Assembly: GCA_024640565.1 (NCBI GenBank)
Contig: JAHEET010000002.1
Coordinates: forward strand, 296,220-360,219
Length of the DNA stretch: 64,000 nt
Direction of reading: 5' to 3'
DNA from: Flavobacteriaceae bacterium
GTDB taxonomy: Bacteria > Bacteroidota > Bacteroidia > Flavobacteriales > Flavobacteriaceae
The notes beneath the pieces are model-generated. The model did no database searches, was not told where the DNA came from, and worked only from the letters and a program-made list of their open reading frames with translations. The translations under genes were made by a program, and so were the position numbers. Positions 43,230 through 53,675 of this stretch are shown here, one piece after another; the first letter of the stretch is position 1; every line of letters begins with the position of its first letter.

Positions 43230-43264
43230 AAAAAAATGCCAACGTGTCATTTACGTTGGCATTT
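43230..43264 (-). terminator. Intrinsic terminator downstream of secG
   Basis: Minus strand AAATGCCAACGT-AAATGAC-ACGTTGGCATTT followed by a T-run. Confidence 0.8.
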
Positions 43265-43288
43265 CTATGAATTCTCAATAATGTAAAA

Positions 43289-43621
43289 TTATTGTTCGGT
43301 TTCTTTTGTTGTATCAGGAGTAACAGGTGCTGGCGTTGTAGCTTCAATTCCGTTTAACGTTTCTTTTAAGATCGGACCTTTGTTTTCGCCTCTGTCAATA
43401 GAAAAGTTTGATAATAAAATTAATGCAAACAATGAAATAGCTAGCGTCCACGTTGTTTTATCTAAGAAATTGTTTGTGTTTTGCACACCTCCTAAAGATT
43501 GTGCACCTCCACCTCCAAATGAAGAAGACAATCCTCCTCCTTTAGGGTTCTGTACCATAACGATTAAGATTAAGATCACTGCGACCAATAATATAATCCC
43601 TAAAAACAAGTTATAACTCAT
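43289..43621 (-). CDS. secG: Preprotein translocase subunit SecG
   Basis: LIVMVQNPKGGGLSSSFGGGGAQSLGGVQNTNNFLDKTTWTLAI, two TM segments. Confidence 0.95.
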   Translation of the reverse strand: MSYNLFLGIILLVAVILILIVMVQNPKGGGLSSSFGGGGAQSLGGVQNTNNFLDKTTWTLAISLFALILLSNFSIDRGENKGPILKETLNGIEATTPAPVTPDTTKETEQ

Positions 43622-44331
43622 GATATATTTTTTTGTAAAATTTGAATTCTTTTAATTTGGTCTGCAAAGAAACCACTTTTTTCTGGATATTTCAAACTTA
43701 AAATTCGATAAGCTTGAATTGCATTTTCATACTTTTTTTGTGCTAAATACACTTTGGCCAACGTTTCGGTCATTAATGAATTTGACGTTTCGTTTTTGGA
43801 AACCAACACATTGAAACTTTTCTCTTTATCAATCGGTTTTATTTTTGGGTTTTTTTCAATAAAGCGATCAACAATAGAAGTTTTGGAGATGGTTTTGTCT
43901 TTTTTCGGAGAGGTTCTAACAATCGGTGTTGCCTTTGATAATTGTAGCCACTCACTAAATGAGTGTTTTTCTGATGCTGAAAAAGAAAGTGGCGCATGTG
44001 CCTCGAGTTTACTTGAAGCAGTTTTAGGCAGGGGTTTTTCAATCAATCCAACAGTGCCCGTTTTATCTTGAACAGTGGGTTTTGGAAGGCTATCAAAACG
44101 AGGTGCTGTTATAAAATCGAACAAGATGGCTCTATCTGTGGTATGGGCAGCTGTTACTTTAAGCTCGTTATTATATTTAAAGCTGTTTTGCATCCTGAGT
44201 CCTTTTAAATAAAGGCTCCTTGCTGATTGGAAATAGGGATATTTCTCAATGAGTTTTTTCAACGCTTGTGTTTCTTCTTGCTGTAAAAGTGCAGGGTTTT
44301 TTAATATCGATATGAGTTTTTCTGTTACCAA
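43618..44331 (-). CDS. Hypothetical TPR-like protein of the secG-lptE cluster
   Basis: LIEKYPYFQSARSLYLKGLRMQNSFKYNNELKVTAAHTTDRAILFDFI; C-terminal TPR (ETLAKVYLAQKKYENAIQAYRILSLKYPEKSGFFADQI). Confidence 0.8.
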   Translation of the reverse strand: MVTEKLISILKNPALLQQEETQALKKLIEKYPYFQSARSLYLKGLRMQNSFKYNNELKVTAAHTTDRAILFDFITAPRFDSLPKPTVQDKTGTVGLIEKPLPKTASSKLEAHAPLSFSASEKHSFSEWLQLSKATPIVRTSPKKDKTISKTSIVDRFIEKNPKIKPIDKEKSFNVLVSKNETSNSLMTETLAKVYLAQKKYENAIQAYRILSLKYPEKSGFFADQIKRIQILQKNIS

Positions 44332-44831
44332 TCTCCTAGTGCTGCGTTAAAAATATCTTGGTGGATGCGTTCTAAAATTTCATCCAATGCACCTTCTAAT
44401 ACGCCGCCAATTAATTGTTGACTAGAATCGAAATCTGAGTAAAATGAGAAACTTTTTTCAAAGTCTTTTTCTTCATTCAATGCATTGTAGAAACGGACAT
44501 TTACAGTTACTGTTAGCCTGTTTTGGGCTGCCGTTTGTTGTGCTGTTGCACTCATCGGATTTATTCTATAGCCGGTAATCTCTCCTTCCAAACGCAGATC
44601 TGCATTGGGGTTGTTTACCAATGTTAAATTGGTTTGTCGTAAAAACAACTCTTGTAATTCAGGGGTAAATCGCTGACTTAAAGTAGGCTCAACTAAAGTT
44701 GCTTCATTTCTAAAAAATGCAACCTGTAGGGTATCTGCATTGGTGGTTGCTCCGGTAAAAGAATAGGCGCCACAAGCAGTTATCAATAATGTACTGATTG
44801 TAAAAAAAAAGATGTGGAGGCGTTTTTTCAT
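44325..44831 (-). CDS. lptE: LPS assembly lipoprotein LptE
   Basis: Lipoprotein signal TLLITACGAYSFTGATTNADTLQVAFFRNEA; LptE family (DUF4136-like) and genomic context. Confidence 0.85.
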   Translation of the reverse strand: MKKRLHIFFFTISTLLITACGAYSFTGATTNADTLQVAFFRNEATLVEPTLSQRFTPELQELFLRQTNLTLVNNPNADLRLEGEITGYRINPMSATAQQTAAQNRLTVTVNVRFYNALNEEKDFEKSFSFYSDFDSSQQLIGGVLEGALDEILERIHQDIFNAALGDW

Positions 44832-44834
44832 TAT

Positions 44835-46058
44835 TTACAAATCGTATTGTTTAATTTTTCGATACAAAGTTCGTTCAGAAATACCGAGTTCTTTGGCGGC
44901 TAATTTACGCTTATTGTTGTTTTTTTCTAATGACTTTTTAATCATTTCTACTTCTTTGTCTTGTAAAGATAAAGATTCGTCTTCTTCAATAGTCTCAATA
45001 AAGTCATAATTTTTTTCAACAGTTGTATTTTGGGGAATCTTTAGCACTTCAATGGCATGATTTTTTTCCTCTTGATTGGCATATATTTTTTCAATTAGCT
45101 GATGATTTTTTTCTTCCACTTTTTCAATATCTCCTGTTTTCATTAGGTCTAAAGTCAACTTCTTTAAATCGTTGATATCACTTCGCATATCAAACAAAAT
45201 CTTATACATAATGTCTCTTTCTGTAGAAAAATCGTTTTTAGCGCTTCCACCAATCACGGCAGGTAAATTATTGTTGTAGTTTGGAAGATATTGTATAATA
45301 TTTTGTGCTGTAATCAATCGGTCTTCCTCCACGACAGAAATTTGTTCTGCAATGTTTCTTAACTGACGGATGTTTCCAGGGAAACGGTAATTCATTAATA
45401 ATTTAATGGCATTTTCATCCAATCGAACTGTAGGCATTCGGTATTTCTGCGCAAATTCTGACGCAAACTTTCGAAACAATAAATGGATGTCTTCATTTCG
45501 ATCGCGAAGAGGGGGTAAAGGAATTTCGATGGTGCTCAATCGATAATACAAGTCTTCTCTAAATTTTTCTTTAGCAATGGCTTCTTGCATATTCAGATTT
45601 GTGGCAGCAATAATTCGAACATTTGTTTTTTGCACTTCTGAGGATCCTACTTTTAGGAACTCACCATTTTCTAAAACGCGTAATAAACGTACTTGGGTTG
45701 TTAGTGGTAATTCGCCAACTTCATCTAAGAAAATAGTTCCACCGTCTGTTACTTCAAAGTATCCTTTTCTTGCTGTAGTTGCTCCGGTAAAAGCACCTTT
45801 TTCGTGACCAAAGAGTTCACTGTCTATGGTTCCTTCTGGGATGGCTCCGCAGTTTACTGCAATATATTTTGCATGTTTTCTGTGCGATAAAGAGTGTATA
45901 ATTTTTGGAACACTCTCTTTACCAACACCACTTTCACCGGTTACCAAAACAGAAATATCTGTGGGCGCCACTCGCACTGCTTTTTCCAATGCACGGTTCA
46001 AATGCACATCGTTACCAATAATGCCAAAACGCTGTTTTGTTGTTTGTAAGCTTTCCAT
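44835..46058 (-). CDS. Sigma-54-dependent transcriptional activator
   Basis: AAA+ motifs GESGVGKE, ELFGHEKGAFTGA, GGTIFLDEVGELPL; Fis-type HTH at the C-terminus (LAAKELGISERTLYRKIKQY). No receiver domain. Confidence 0.95.
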   Translation of the reverse strand: MESLQTTKQRFGIIGNDVHLNRALEKAVRVAPTDISVLVTGESGVGKESVPKIIHSLSHRKHAKYIAVNCGAIPEGTIDSELFGHEKGAFTGATTARKGYFEVTDGGTIFLDEVGELPLTTQVRLLRVLENGEFLKVGSSEVQKTNVRIIAATNLNMQEAIAKEKFREDLYYRLSTIEIPLPPLRDRNEDIHLLFRKFASEFAQKYRMPTVRLDENAIKLLMNYRFPGNIRQLRNIAEQISVVEEDRLITAQNIIQYLPNYNNNLPAVIGGSAKNDFSTERDIMYKILFDMRSDINDLKKLTLDLMKTGDIEKVEEKNHQLIEKIYANQEEKNHAIEVLKIPQNTTVEKNYDFIETIEEDESLSLQDKEVEMIKKSLEKNNNKRKLAAKELGISERTLYRKIKQYDL

Positions 46059-46121
46059 TGTAATCGTTTAAATGTTTGGGGTTGAAAAGTGATACTTTCA
46101 ACTTTTAGTTTGAAACCCCTT

Positions 46122-47576
46122 TTAGTTATTATCAGAATATCCAAGCACAGTTCCTTTTAAGGTTGCTGAGGTGCAGTCTTCTATTTTTACCATCACAAAA
46201 TCTCCCAATTTATAGTTGTCTTTGTCAAAAACGGCAACAGTATTTTGTGTATTTCGTCCTTTCCACTCATTCGGATTTTTCTTAGAAGTACCTTCAATTA
46301 AAAATTCTTCTATTTTTCCTAAATGTTGTTTTGTTCTGTAGAGTGAATGTTCTTGTTGTAAATCTATAATTTCTTGTAATCTTCTTTTTTTAACAGCAAA
46401 GGGTACGTCATCTTTCATTTTATTTCCCGCAAGTGTTCCGGGTCTTTCGGAGTACGAAAACATAAAACCAAAATCATATTTTACATATTCCATTAATGCT
46501 AAGGTGTCTCTGTGATCTGCTTCAGTTTCTCCACAAAATCCAACAATCATGTCTTGTGACAATGACATTTCTGGAACAATTTTAAAAATATTGTCCACCA
46601 ATTCCATATATTCTTCACGAGTATGTTGTCTGTTCATTGCTTTTAACATGGCATTGCTTCCACTTTGTACCGGCAAGTGAAGGTATTTGCAAATGTTTTT
46701 GTGTTTTGCCATGACATGAATTACATCCAAACTCATGTCTTGAGGGTTTGAGGTAGAAAATCGAAAACGTGTTTTTGGAAACTTTGTAGCACACATATCC
46801 AGCAACGCTGCAAATCCAACCGCAGTTGCTTGTGCCATTTCTGACGCTTTTTTAAAGTCTTTTTTTAACCCGCCACCAAACCATAAAAAACTATCGACAT
46901 TTTGACCTAAAAGGGTGATCTCTTTGTAGTTTTTGTCGACCATTGATTGTATTTCTTCTAAAATACTTTTTGGATCTCTACTTCTTTCTCTTCCTCTTGT
47001 AAAAGGAACCACACAAAATGTACACATATTGTCACAGCCTCTTGTGATGGATACAAAGGCGGTAACTCCGTTTGAATTTAAGCGAACCGGAGAAACATCT
47101 CCGTAAGTTTCATCTTTAGAGAGAATTACATTTACGGCATCTCTGCCAGAATCAACTTCTTGTAGTAAATTTGGAATATCTCTATAAGCATCTGGGCCCA
47201 CGACCAAATCCACAATTTTTTCTTCCTCTAAAAATTTTTCTTTAAGTCGTTCTGCCATACAGCCTAAAACGCCTACTTTCATTTTTTTGTTGACTTGCTT
47301 TACAGCATTGTATTTCTGTAATCTTTTGCGAACCGTAGTTTCTGCTTTTTCTCTAATAGAACAGGTGTTTACAAGGACTAAATCTGCCTCTTCTAAAATT
47401 TGTGTAGTGTTGTAACCCTCTTTGTCTAAGATTGCTGCGACAATTTCACTATCATTCATATTCATTTGACAGCCGTAACTTTCTATGAATAGTTTTTTAG
47501 TGTTTCCTTCTTTATTTTCGGTAACAAGGGCTTTCCCCTGTATTCTTTCATCAATGGTTTTTTCTACTTGTTCCAT
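46122..47576 (-). CDS. miaB: tRNA-2-methylthio-N6-dimethylallyladenosine synthase
   Basis: FIESYGCQMNMNDSEIVAAIL, FVSITRGCDNMCTFCVVPFTRGRERSR, LGQNVDSF, C-terminal TRAM domain. Confidence 0.97.
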   Translation of the reverse strand: MEQVEKTIDERIQGKALVTENKEGNTKKLFIESYGCQMNMNDSEIVAAILDKEGYNTTQILEEADLVLVNTCSIREKAETTVRKRLQKYNAVKQVNKKMKVGVLGCMAERLKEKFLEEEKIVDLVVGPDAYRDIPNLLQEVDSGRDAVNVILSKDETYGDVSPVRLNSNGVTAFVSITRGCDNMCTFCVVPFTRGRERSRDPKSILEEIQSMVDKNYKEITLLGQNVDSFLWFGGGLKKDFKKASEMAQATAVGFAALLDMCATKFPKTRFRFSTSNPQDMSLDVIHVMAKHKNICKYLHLPVQSGSNAMLKAMNRQHTREEYMELVDNIFKIVPEMSLSQDMIVGFCGETEADHRDTLALMEYVKYDFGFMFSYSERPGTLAGNKMKDDVPFAVKKRRLQEIIDLQQEHSLYRTKQHLGKIEEFLIEGTSKKNPNEWKGRNTQNTVAVFDKDNYKLGDFVMVKIEDCTSATLKGTVLGYSDNN

Positions 47577-47717
47577 GTGTCAATTTTCATTTGAATGGTG
47601 AGCAAAGATACAACCAAAAACTAAAATTTATGACAAATTGGCAGAAAAATACCATGGATTTTGGATTAAAAATGAAGTAAAAAGAGGCCTTAAAATAATT
47701 TATAAAAAAAAACTACA

Positions 47718-47725
47718 TACTTTTG
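47718..47725 (+). promoter_or_regulatory. Candidate -7 element (TACTTTTG) upstream of topA
   Basis: TANNTTTG match followed by GCAG, 54 nt before the ATG. Confidence 0.45.
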
Positions 47726-47779
47726 CAGTCTCAAATCTCGCAATTCCGATTGCGATAATTCCGACAAAAAGAAAGATAC

Positions 47780-50308
47780 ATGGCAAAGAATTTAGTAATT
47801 GTAGAGTCACCAGCGAAGGCAAAAACGATCGAGAAGTTTCTTGGAAAAGATTTTCAAGTTGAGTCTAGTTATGGTCATATTGCAGATTTACCTTCAAAAG
47901 AATTGGGGATTAATGTTGACGGAGATTTTAGTCCAAAGTACATTGTATCTGACGATAAAAAAGCAGTTGTTAAAAAACTAAAATCTTTGGCGAAGAAGGC
48001 AGATATGGTTTGGTTGGCAAGTGATGAGGATCGAGAGGGAGAGGCAATTGCATGGCACTTAAAAGAACAATTAGAATTGAAAGAAGAACGCACAAAGCGT
48101 ATTGTATTTCACGAGATTACAAAAAAAGCCATCTTAAAAGCAGTAGAAACTCCCAGAGATATTGACTATAATATGGTAAATGCACAACAAGCCCGTCGTG
48201 TTTTAGATCGGTTGGTTGGGTATGAATTATCACCTGTATTGTGGCGTAAAGTAAAAGGAGGCTTGTCTGCAGGAAGAGTGCAGTCCGTTGCGGTTCGTTT
48301 AATTGTTGAAAGGGAAAGAAATATTCAAGAGTTTACTGCACAAACACATTATAAGGCTGTCGCAGAATTCTCGAATTTGGAGGGAAAGAAATTTAAAGCA
48401 ACCATTCCAAAGAATTTTGATTCTAAAACAGCAGCAGCAGAATTTTTAGAGTCTTGTTCAAAGGCTGATTTTTCGATTGCTGAGTTGACCAAAAAACCTG
48501 CAAAGAAATCACCAGCAGCGCCCTTTACAACCTCAACATTACAGCAAGAAGCTTCCCGAAAATTAGGATATCCAGTGGCCAAAACAATGCAGGTTGCACA
48601 GCGTTTGTATGAAGCGGGTCTCATTACCTACATGAGAACAGACAGTGTGAACTTGTCTTTGGATGCAAGGGATGCTGCTGAAGAAGAAATTACCAATTAT
48701 TACGGGAAAGAATACAGCAAACAACGTATTTTTAAGTCGAAAGCGAAAGGCGCGCAAGAAGCCCATGAAGCCATTCGTCCTACAAATATGAAAATGCATA
48801 CCATCGCTACTGAATACGATCAAACCAGATTGTATGATCTAATATGGAAACGAACATTGGCATCTCAAATGAGTGATGCGCAATTGGAGCGAACCAATGT
48901 AAAAATTGAAAATTCAGAAAACGAAAAGATTTTCACTGCAAATGGAGAGATGATCAAGTTTGAAGGATTTTTAAAAGTATACTTAGAAGGAAACGATAAC
49001 GAAGAGGAAGAGCAAGCAGGCATGTTGCCCAACTTAAAAGAGAAGGAAACTTTAACCTACAATTTCATCAATGCAACTCAGCGTTTTACGAGTCCTCCCT
49101 ATCGATTTACAGAAGCTTCTTTGGTAAAACAACTGGAAGAATTGGGGATTGGCCGTCCATCTACGTATGCGCCAACGATTTCTACAGTCCAAAGAAGGGG
49201 CTATATAGAAAAGGGGCAAAACGAAGGTTTGGAACGAAGTTACGAGCAGTTGGTTTTAGCTGATGGCGCTGTTAAAAATCGAATATTAACAGAAAAAACG
49301 GGATCCGATAAGAACAAATTAATTCCAACAGATATTGGAAATATTGTCAATGATTTCTTAGTGGCTAATTTCTCTAATATTTTAGACTTTGGTTTTACGG
49401 CCAAAGTAGAGTCTGCTTTTGATGATATTTCTGAAGGGGATGCCAATTGGACCGAAATGATAAAAGGTTTCTATGGTGCCTTTCACGAAACCGTAGAAGA
49501 TGTAAAAGAAAATGCAGAAAGAGAAAGTGGAGAACGTATTTTAGGAAAACATCCAGTTTCTGGAAAAACGGTTTTAGTTCGTTTGGGGAAATTTGGACCC
49601 ATTGCTCAGATTGGTGCGCCAGAGGATGAAGAGAAATTGTTTGCAAGTTTAAATCCAACACAAAACTTAGGAACAATTACTTTAGACGAGGCTTTGGAGC
49701 TGTTTTTATTACCAAAAACATTGGGAGTTTTCCAAGGAGAAGAGGTTATTGTTTCCAATGGTCGTTTTGGACCTTACATTCGTTTTGGAAGCTTATTTGT
49801 TTCTTTAGACAAGGGAGAAAATCCAATGGAAGTTGATTTGTCAAGGGCGGAAACGTTAATTGTTGCCAAACAAAAAGCAGATGCACCTGTAGCTTTTTAT
49901 GAGGAATTACCCGTTCAAAAAGGCGTTGGCCGTTTTGGACCTTTCATCAAATGGAATTCAATTTTTATCAATGTGAGTAAGAAATATGATTTTGACACGC
50001 TCACATATGATGAAATTGTCGAGCTTATTGAAGTGAAAAAGCAAAAAGAAATCGACAAAGTAATTCATAATTGGGAAGATGTTGCGATTCGAGTAGAAAA
50101 AGCAAGATGGGGAAGGTTTCATGTTTTAAAAGGAAAAATTAAAATCGAACTCCCAAAATCGACCGATATTGAAAAGTTGACCAAAGAGGAAGCTGTTAAA
50201 ATGATCGCTGCAAAAACGCCAAAAAAGAAAGCGGTAAAAAAGAAAGTTGTCAAAAAGAAAGCTACGACAAAGAAAACCGTTGCGAAGAAAACAGTTAAAA
50301 AGAAATAA
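47780..50308 (+). CDS. topA: DNA topoisomerase I
   Basis: NLVIVESPAKAKTIEKFLG, ASDEDREGEAIAWHL, GRVQSVAVRLIVERE, LITYMRTDSVNLS; Lys-rich C-terminal tail. Confidence 0.97.
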   Translation: MAKNLVIVESPAKAKTIEKFLGKDFQVESSYGHIADLPSKELGINVDGDFSPKYIVSDDKKAVVKKLKSLAKKADMVWLASDEDREGEAIAWHLKEQLELKEERTKRIVFHEITKKAILKAVETPRDIDYNMVNAQQARRVLDRLVGYELSPVLWRKVKGGLSAGRVQSVAVRLIVERERNIQEFTAQTHYKAVAEFSNLEGKKFKATIPKNFDSKTAAAEFLESCSKADFSIAELTKKPAKKSPAAPFTTSTLQQEASRKLGYPVAKTMQVAQRLYEAGLITYMRTDSVNLSLDARDAAEEEITNYYGKEYSKQRIFKSKAKGAQEAHEAIRPTNMKMHTIATEYDQTRLYDLIWKRTLASQMSDAQLERTNVKIENSENEKIFTANGEMIKFEGFLKVYLEGNDNEEEEQAGMLPNLKEKETLTYNFINATQRFTSPPYRFTEASLVKQLEELGIGRPSTYAPTISTVQRRGYIEKGQNEGLERSYEQLVLADGAVKNRILTEKTGSDKNKLIPTDIGNIVNDFLVANFSNILDFGFTAKVESAFDDISEGDANWTEMIKGFYGAFHETVEDVKENAERESGERILGKHPVSGKTVLVRLGKFGPIAQIGAPEDEEKLFASLNPTQNLGTITLDEALELFLLPKTLGVFQGEEVIVSNGRFGPYIRFGSLFVSLDKGENPMEVDLSRAETLIVAKQKADAPVAFYEELPVQKGVGRFGPFIKWNSIFINVSKKYDFDTLTYDEIVELIEVKKQKEIDKVIHNWEDVAIRVEKARWGRFHVLKGKIKIELPKSTDIEKLTKEEAVKMIAAKTPKKKAVKKKVVKKKATTKKTVAKKTVKKK

Positions 50309-50346
50309 TTAGTTAGTATCTTGCATACATCTACTTAAAAAAATTA

Positions 50347-51507
50347 ATGAACCTAGACTTTTTAACCCCTGTAAAAGAATCGGTTGTAGCACATCTTATG
50401 TTGCAGCCCGTTTTGTGTTTGGGGAAAAAAATTACAATCCATTCTGAAAAAGAAGGTTTTCCTGATCTAGAAAATGTTCAAATAGCGATTTTTGGCGTGC
50501 AAGAAGATCGAAACTCACAAGATAATTTTGGGTGTGGTGAAAATCTAGATTTTATTCGAAAAAAATTATACGAGTTATTCCCTGGAGATTGGCAGACCAA
50601 CATTGTCGATTTGGGAAATATATGCAAAGGGAATGCGGTTTCAGACACTTATTTTGCGGTTTCTGAAATTATTACCTCCTTGTTAAAGCAGCATATTATT
50701 CCGGTAATCATTGGTGGAGGTCAAGACATTACCTATGTCAATTACAGAGCCTATGACGCTTTGGAACAAACAGTAAATATTACGGCCGTTGATAGTAGGT
50801 TTGATTTGGGTGATTTGGAAGCCGAATTAACTTCACAGTCCTATCTCAGTAAAATTATTATGCAACAGCCCAATAATTTATTTAACTTCTGTAATGTGGG
50901 CTATCAAACATTTTTTAATGCCCAAGAAGAGATAAAATTATTAGATGCCTTGTTTTTTGATGCTTATCGATTGGGTGAAGCAAAGAATTTAGAGAATATT
51001 GAACCTGCATTTCGCAATGCAGATATTGTTTCTATTGATATAGGTGCAGTGCGACAAAGTGAGGCACCTGCCAACAACAATGTTTCTCCAAATGGTTTTT
51101 ATGGAGATGAGATCTGTGCCATTTCAAGGTATGCAGGAATCAGTGATAAGGTATCTTCCTTTGGAATTTACGAATACAATTCGAAATATGACAACCAACA
51201 CCAAACAGCACATTTAATAGCACAAATGATCTGGTACTTTATAGAAGGAGTCAACGCTAGGGTGAAAGATTATCCATTTACAAGGAAAGAAAATTATCAA
51301 AAATTTACGGTTTTATTAGCGGATGATGATCCTTTAACCTTCTATAAAAGTCATAAAACGGGAAGATGGTGGATTGAAATTAATATTTTATCCAATAATA
51401 AATACAAAAGACATGCGTTAATACCATGTACATATCAAGATTACATTGCCGCAACGAAGGAAGTTATTCCAGAAAAGTGGTTCAAAGCAATGCAAAAATT
51501 GGTCTAG
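50347..51507 (+). CDS. Formimidoylglutamase/arginase-family protein
   Basis: Ureohydrolase-like motifs (IIPVIIGGGQDITYVNYRAY, ITAVDSRFDLGDLE, VSIDIGAV); upstream of gldK as in other Flavobacteriia. Confidence 0.85.
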   Translation: MNLDFLTPVKESVVAHLMLQPVLCLGKKITIHSEKEGFPDLENVQIAIFGVQEDRNSQDNFGCGENLDFIRKKLYELFPGDWQTNIVDLGNICKGNAVSDTYFAVSEIITSLLKQHIIPVIIGGGQDITYVNYRAYDALEQTVNITAVDSRFDLGDLEAELTSQSYLSKIIMQQPNNLFNFCNVGYQTFFNAQEEIKLLDALFFDAYRLGEAKNLENIEPAFRNADIVSIDIGAVRQSEAPANNNVSPNGFYGDEICAISRYAGISDKVSSFGIYEYNSKYDNQHQTAHLIAQMIWYFIEGVNARVKDYPFTRKENYQKFTVLLADDDPLTFYKSHKTGRWWIEINILSNNKYKRHALIPCTYQDYIAATKEVIPEKWFKAMQKLV

Positions 51508-51609
51508 TTAATGGCGAAAAAATGATTCCATTAAAAGGTACTGTTAGAATTGGTTATTAATAAAAAAAATAATAAGTTTACGAACTTTTTAGATAAGATA
51601 TCAAACAAT

Positions 51610-52962
51610 ATGAAGAAAGCAGCAATATTTGCACTCTTAATAACGGTTTTGTACAGTTGTGGCTCTAATGATAGAGGCGAATTGGTAGGGGTAAAAGCCA
51701 AAAAGAAATGGTTTTCAGAGAAACCCTACGGGATGGCCTTAATTCCGGGGGGGTCTTTTACCATGGGAAAACAAGATGAAGATATTATAGGAACCCTCAA
51801 CACACCGACCAAAACGGTGACAGTGAGACCTTATTACATGGATGAAACCGAAATCACAAACAATGAATACAAAGAATTTGTTTTTTGGGTTCGAGATTCA
51901 ATTACTAGAACTGCCTTGGCAAAAGCTGCAGAAGATCAAAGTCTGATTGGTCAAGCTGCAACTGGAGCACCCGCAACTTCAACAGGAATAGAAGCCTTTG
52001 CATATGCAGATTCTGATACTGCAAGAACTGCTTATCAGAAATTTCAAGAAAGTAAATTAACAAGAGAAAATTTAAGACCTTTAAACTGGGACGTTGACTT
52101 ATTTGCATTGAAAGAATCTCCAGATGAGTATTATGTTGAAGCCATCGATTCATTATATATTGAACAAGAAGATGCAGTAGCCGGGATTCGAACTTTTAAA
52201 ACAGAATACATCAAATATTATTATTCAGAATTTGATCTTGAAAAAGCTGCGAAGTCTCGTAAAAAAGAAGCGGGAAGAAATTACAGATATGATACTGTTT
52301 TAGAAATCTATCCAGACACCACTGTATGGATCAAAGATTTTAATTATTCCTACAACGATCCAATGCACCAAGATTATTTTCGCCACCAAGCCTATGGAGA
52401 TTACCCAGTGGTAGGGGTTAAATGGGATCAAGCAAAAGCTTTTTGTCATTGGAGAACAAAAAAGAAAAACGATTATTTACGCGGTAAGAAAGCTGCATCT
52501 GTACCGGTCTTTAGATTGCCTACAGAAGCAGAATGGGAGTATGCCGCTCGTGGTGGACTTCAGTTTGCAACCTATCCTTGGGGAACTGGAGGCACGACAA
52601 GTGATCGAGGTTGTTTTTTAGCAAACTTTAAGCCCGTGAGAGGTGATTATGCCGTAGATGGTGCTTTGTATACAGTAGAAGCAAAATCCTACAATGCAAA
52701 CGATTATGGTTTGTATAATATGGCTGGTAATGTTTCAGAGTGGACAAGTACTGCATACAATGGTGCTTCCTATTATTTAAGTTCTACTATGAACCCAAAT
52801 GTAGAAGATCGAAAAAATAAAAGAAAAATAGTGCGTGGAGGGTCTTGGAAAGACGTTGCCTACTTCTTGGAAGTTGGAACAAGAGATTTCGAATACGCAG
52901 ATACTGCAAGAAGTTTTATCGGTTTTAGAACCGTTCAAGATTATATTGGAGATATTAATTAA
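51610..52962 (+). CDS. gldK: T9SS ring/gliding motility lipoprotein GldK (FGE-sulfatase fold)
   Basis: Lipoprotein signal MKKAAIFALLITVLYSCGSNDRG, PGGSFTMGKQDED, RLPTEAEWEYAARGG, IVRGGSWKD; followed by gldLMN. Track start 51550. Confidence 0.95.
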   Translation: MKKAAIFALLITVLYSCGSNDRGELVGVKAKKKWFSEKPYGMALIPGGSFTMGKQDEDIIGTLNTPTKTVTVRPYYMDETEITNNEYKEFVFWVRDSITRTALAKAAEDQSLIGQAATGAPATSTGIEAFAYADSDTARTAYQKFQESKLTRENLRPLNWDVDLFALKESPDEYYVEAIDSLYIEQEDAVAGIRTFKTEYIKYYYSEFDLEKAAKSRKKEAGRNYRYDTVLEIYPDTTVWIKDFNYSYNDPMHQDYFRHQAYGDYPVVGVKWDQAKAFCHWRTKKKNDYLRGKKAASVPVFRLPTEAEWEYAARGGLQFATYPWGTGGTTSDRGCFLANFKPVRGDYAVDGALYTVEAKSYNANDYGLYNMAGNVSEWTSTAYNGASYYLSSTMNPNVEDRKNKRKIVRGGSWKDVAYFLEVGTRDFEYADTARSFIGFRTVQDYIGDIN

Positions 52963-52994
52963 TAAATAAACCAAACCCCTAATAAAAAAAAATT

Positions 52995-53627
52995 ATGGCA
53001 CAGTCAAAAGCTTACAAAAAAGGAATGAATTTCGTATACGGAATGGGAGCAGCAATCGTTATTATTGGAGCCTTATTTAAAATACAGCATTTAGAATATG
53101 GTATTTTAACCGGAGGCGTCATGTTAACAATTGGTTTGGTCGTAGAAGCGATTGTTTTTGCGATTTCAGCTTTTGACACCCCTGAAGAGGATTTAGACTG
53201 GTCCAAAGTATACCCTGAATTAGCAGGAGAAGAGAGTACCTCAGAACAGCAAGGAGCGGATGGTTTACTCTCTCAAAAACTAGATACATTATTGGCAGAA
53301 GCAAACATAGATTCTAAGTTAATGGAAAGTTTAGGAACGAGCATGAAAAATTTTCAAGGCGCTGCAGAAGGTTTGTCTGCTGCCTCAGAATCTATTTCTG
53401 CAACGAACAAATACAACGAGCAAATGTCAATGGCTGCCATTCAAATGGAATCTTTAAACGGATTGTACAAAGTACAAATGGAAAGTGCCGGAAAACAAAC
53501 AGCTTTAAACGAAGCTGTTGTTGAAAATACAGAGAAATTAAAAGAACAAATGGATTCTCTAGCTAAAAATTTATCTTCTTTAAACGGAGTATATGGTGGA
53601 ATGCTTTCTGCAATGACAAACAAATAA
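52995..53627 (+). CDS. gldL: Gliding motility/T9SS protein GldL
   Basis: KKGMNFVYGMGAAIVIIGALFKIQHLEYG...two TM then coiled coil; synteny. Confidence 0.95.
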   Translation: MAQSKAYKKGMNFVYGMGAAIVIIGALFKIQHLEYGILTGGVMLTIGLVVEAIVFAISAFDTPEEDLDWSKVYPELAGEESTSEQQGADGLLSQKLDTLLAEANIDSKLMESLGTSMKNFQGAAEGLSAASESISATNKYNEQMSMAAIQMESLNGLYKVQMESAGKQTALNEAVVENTEKLKEQMDSLAKNLSSLNGVYGGMLSAMTNK

Positions 53628-53675
53628 TAATTAGTTCTATTAAAGAAAGAACACTAACTTAAAAAACTAATTAGA

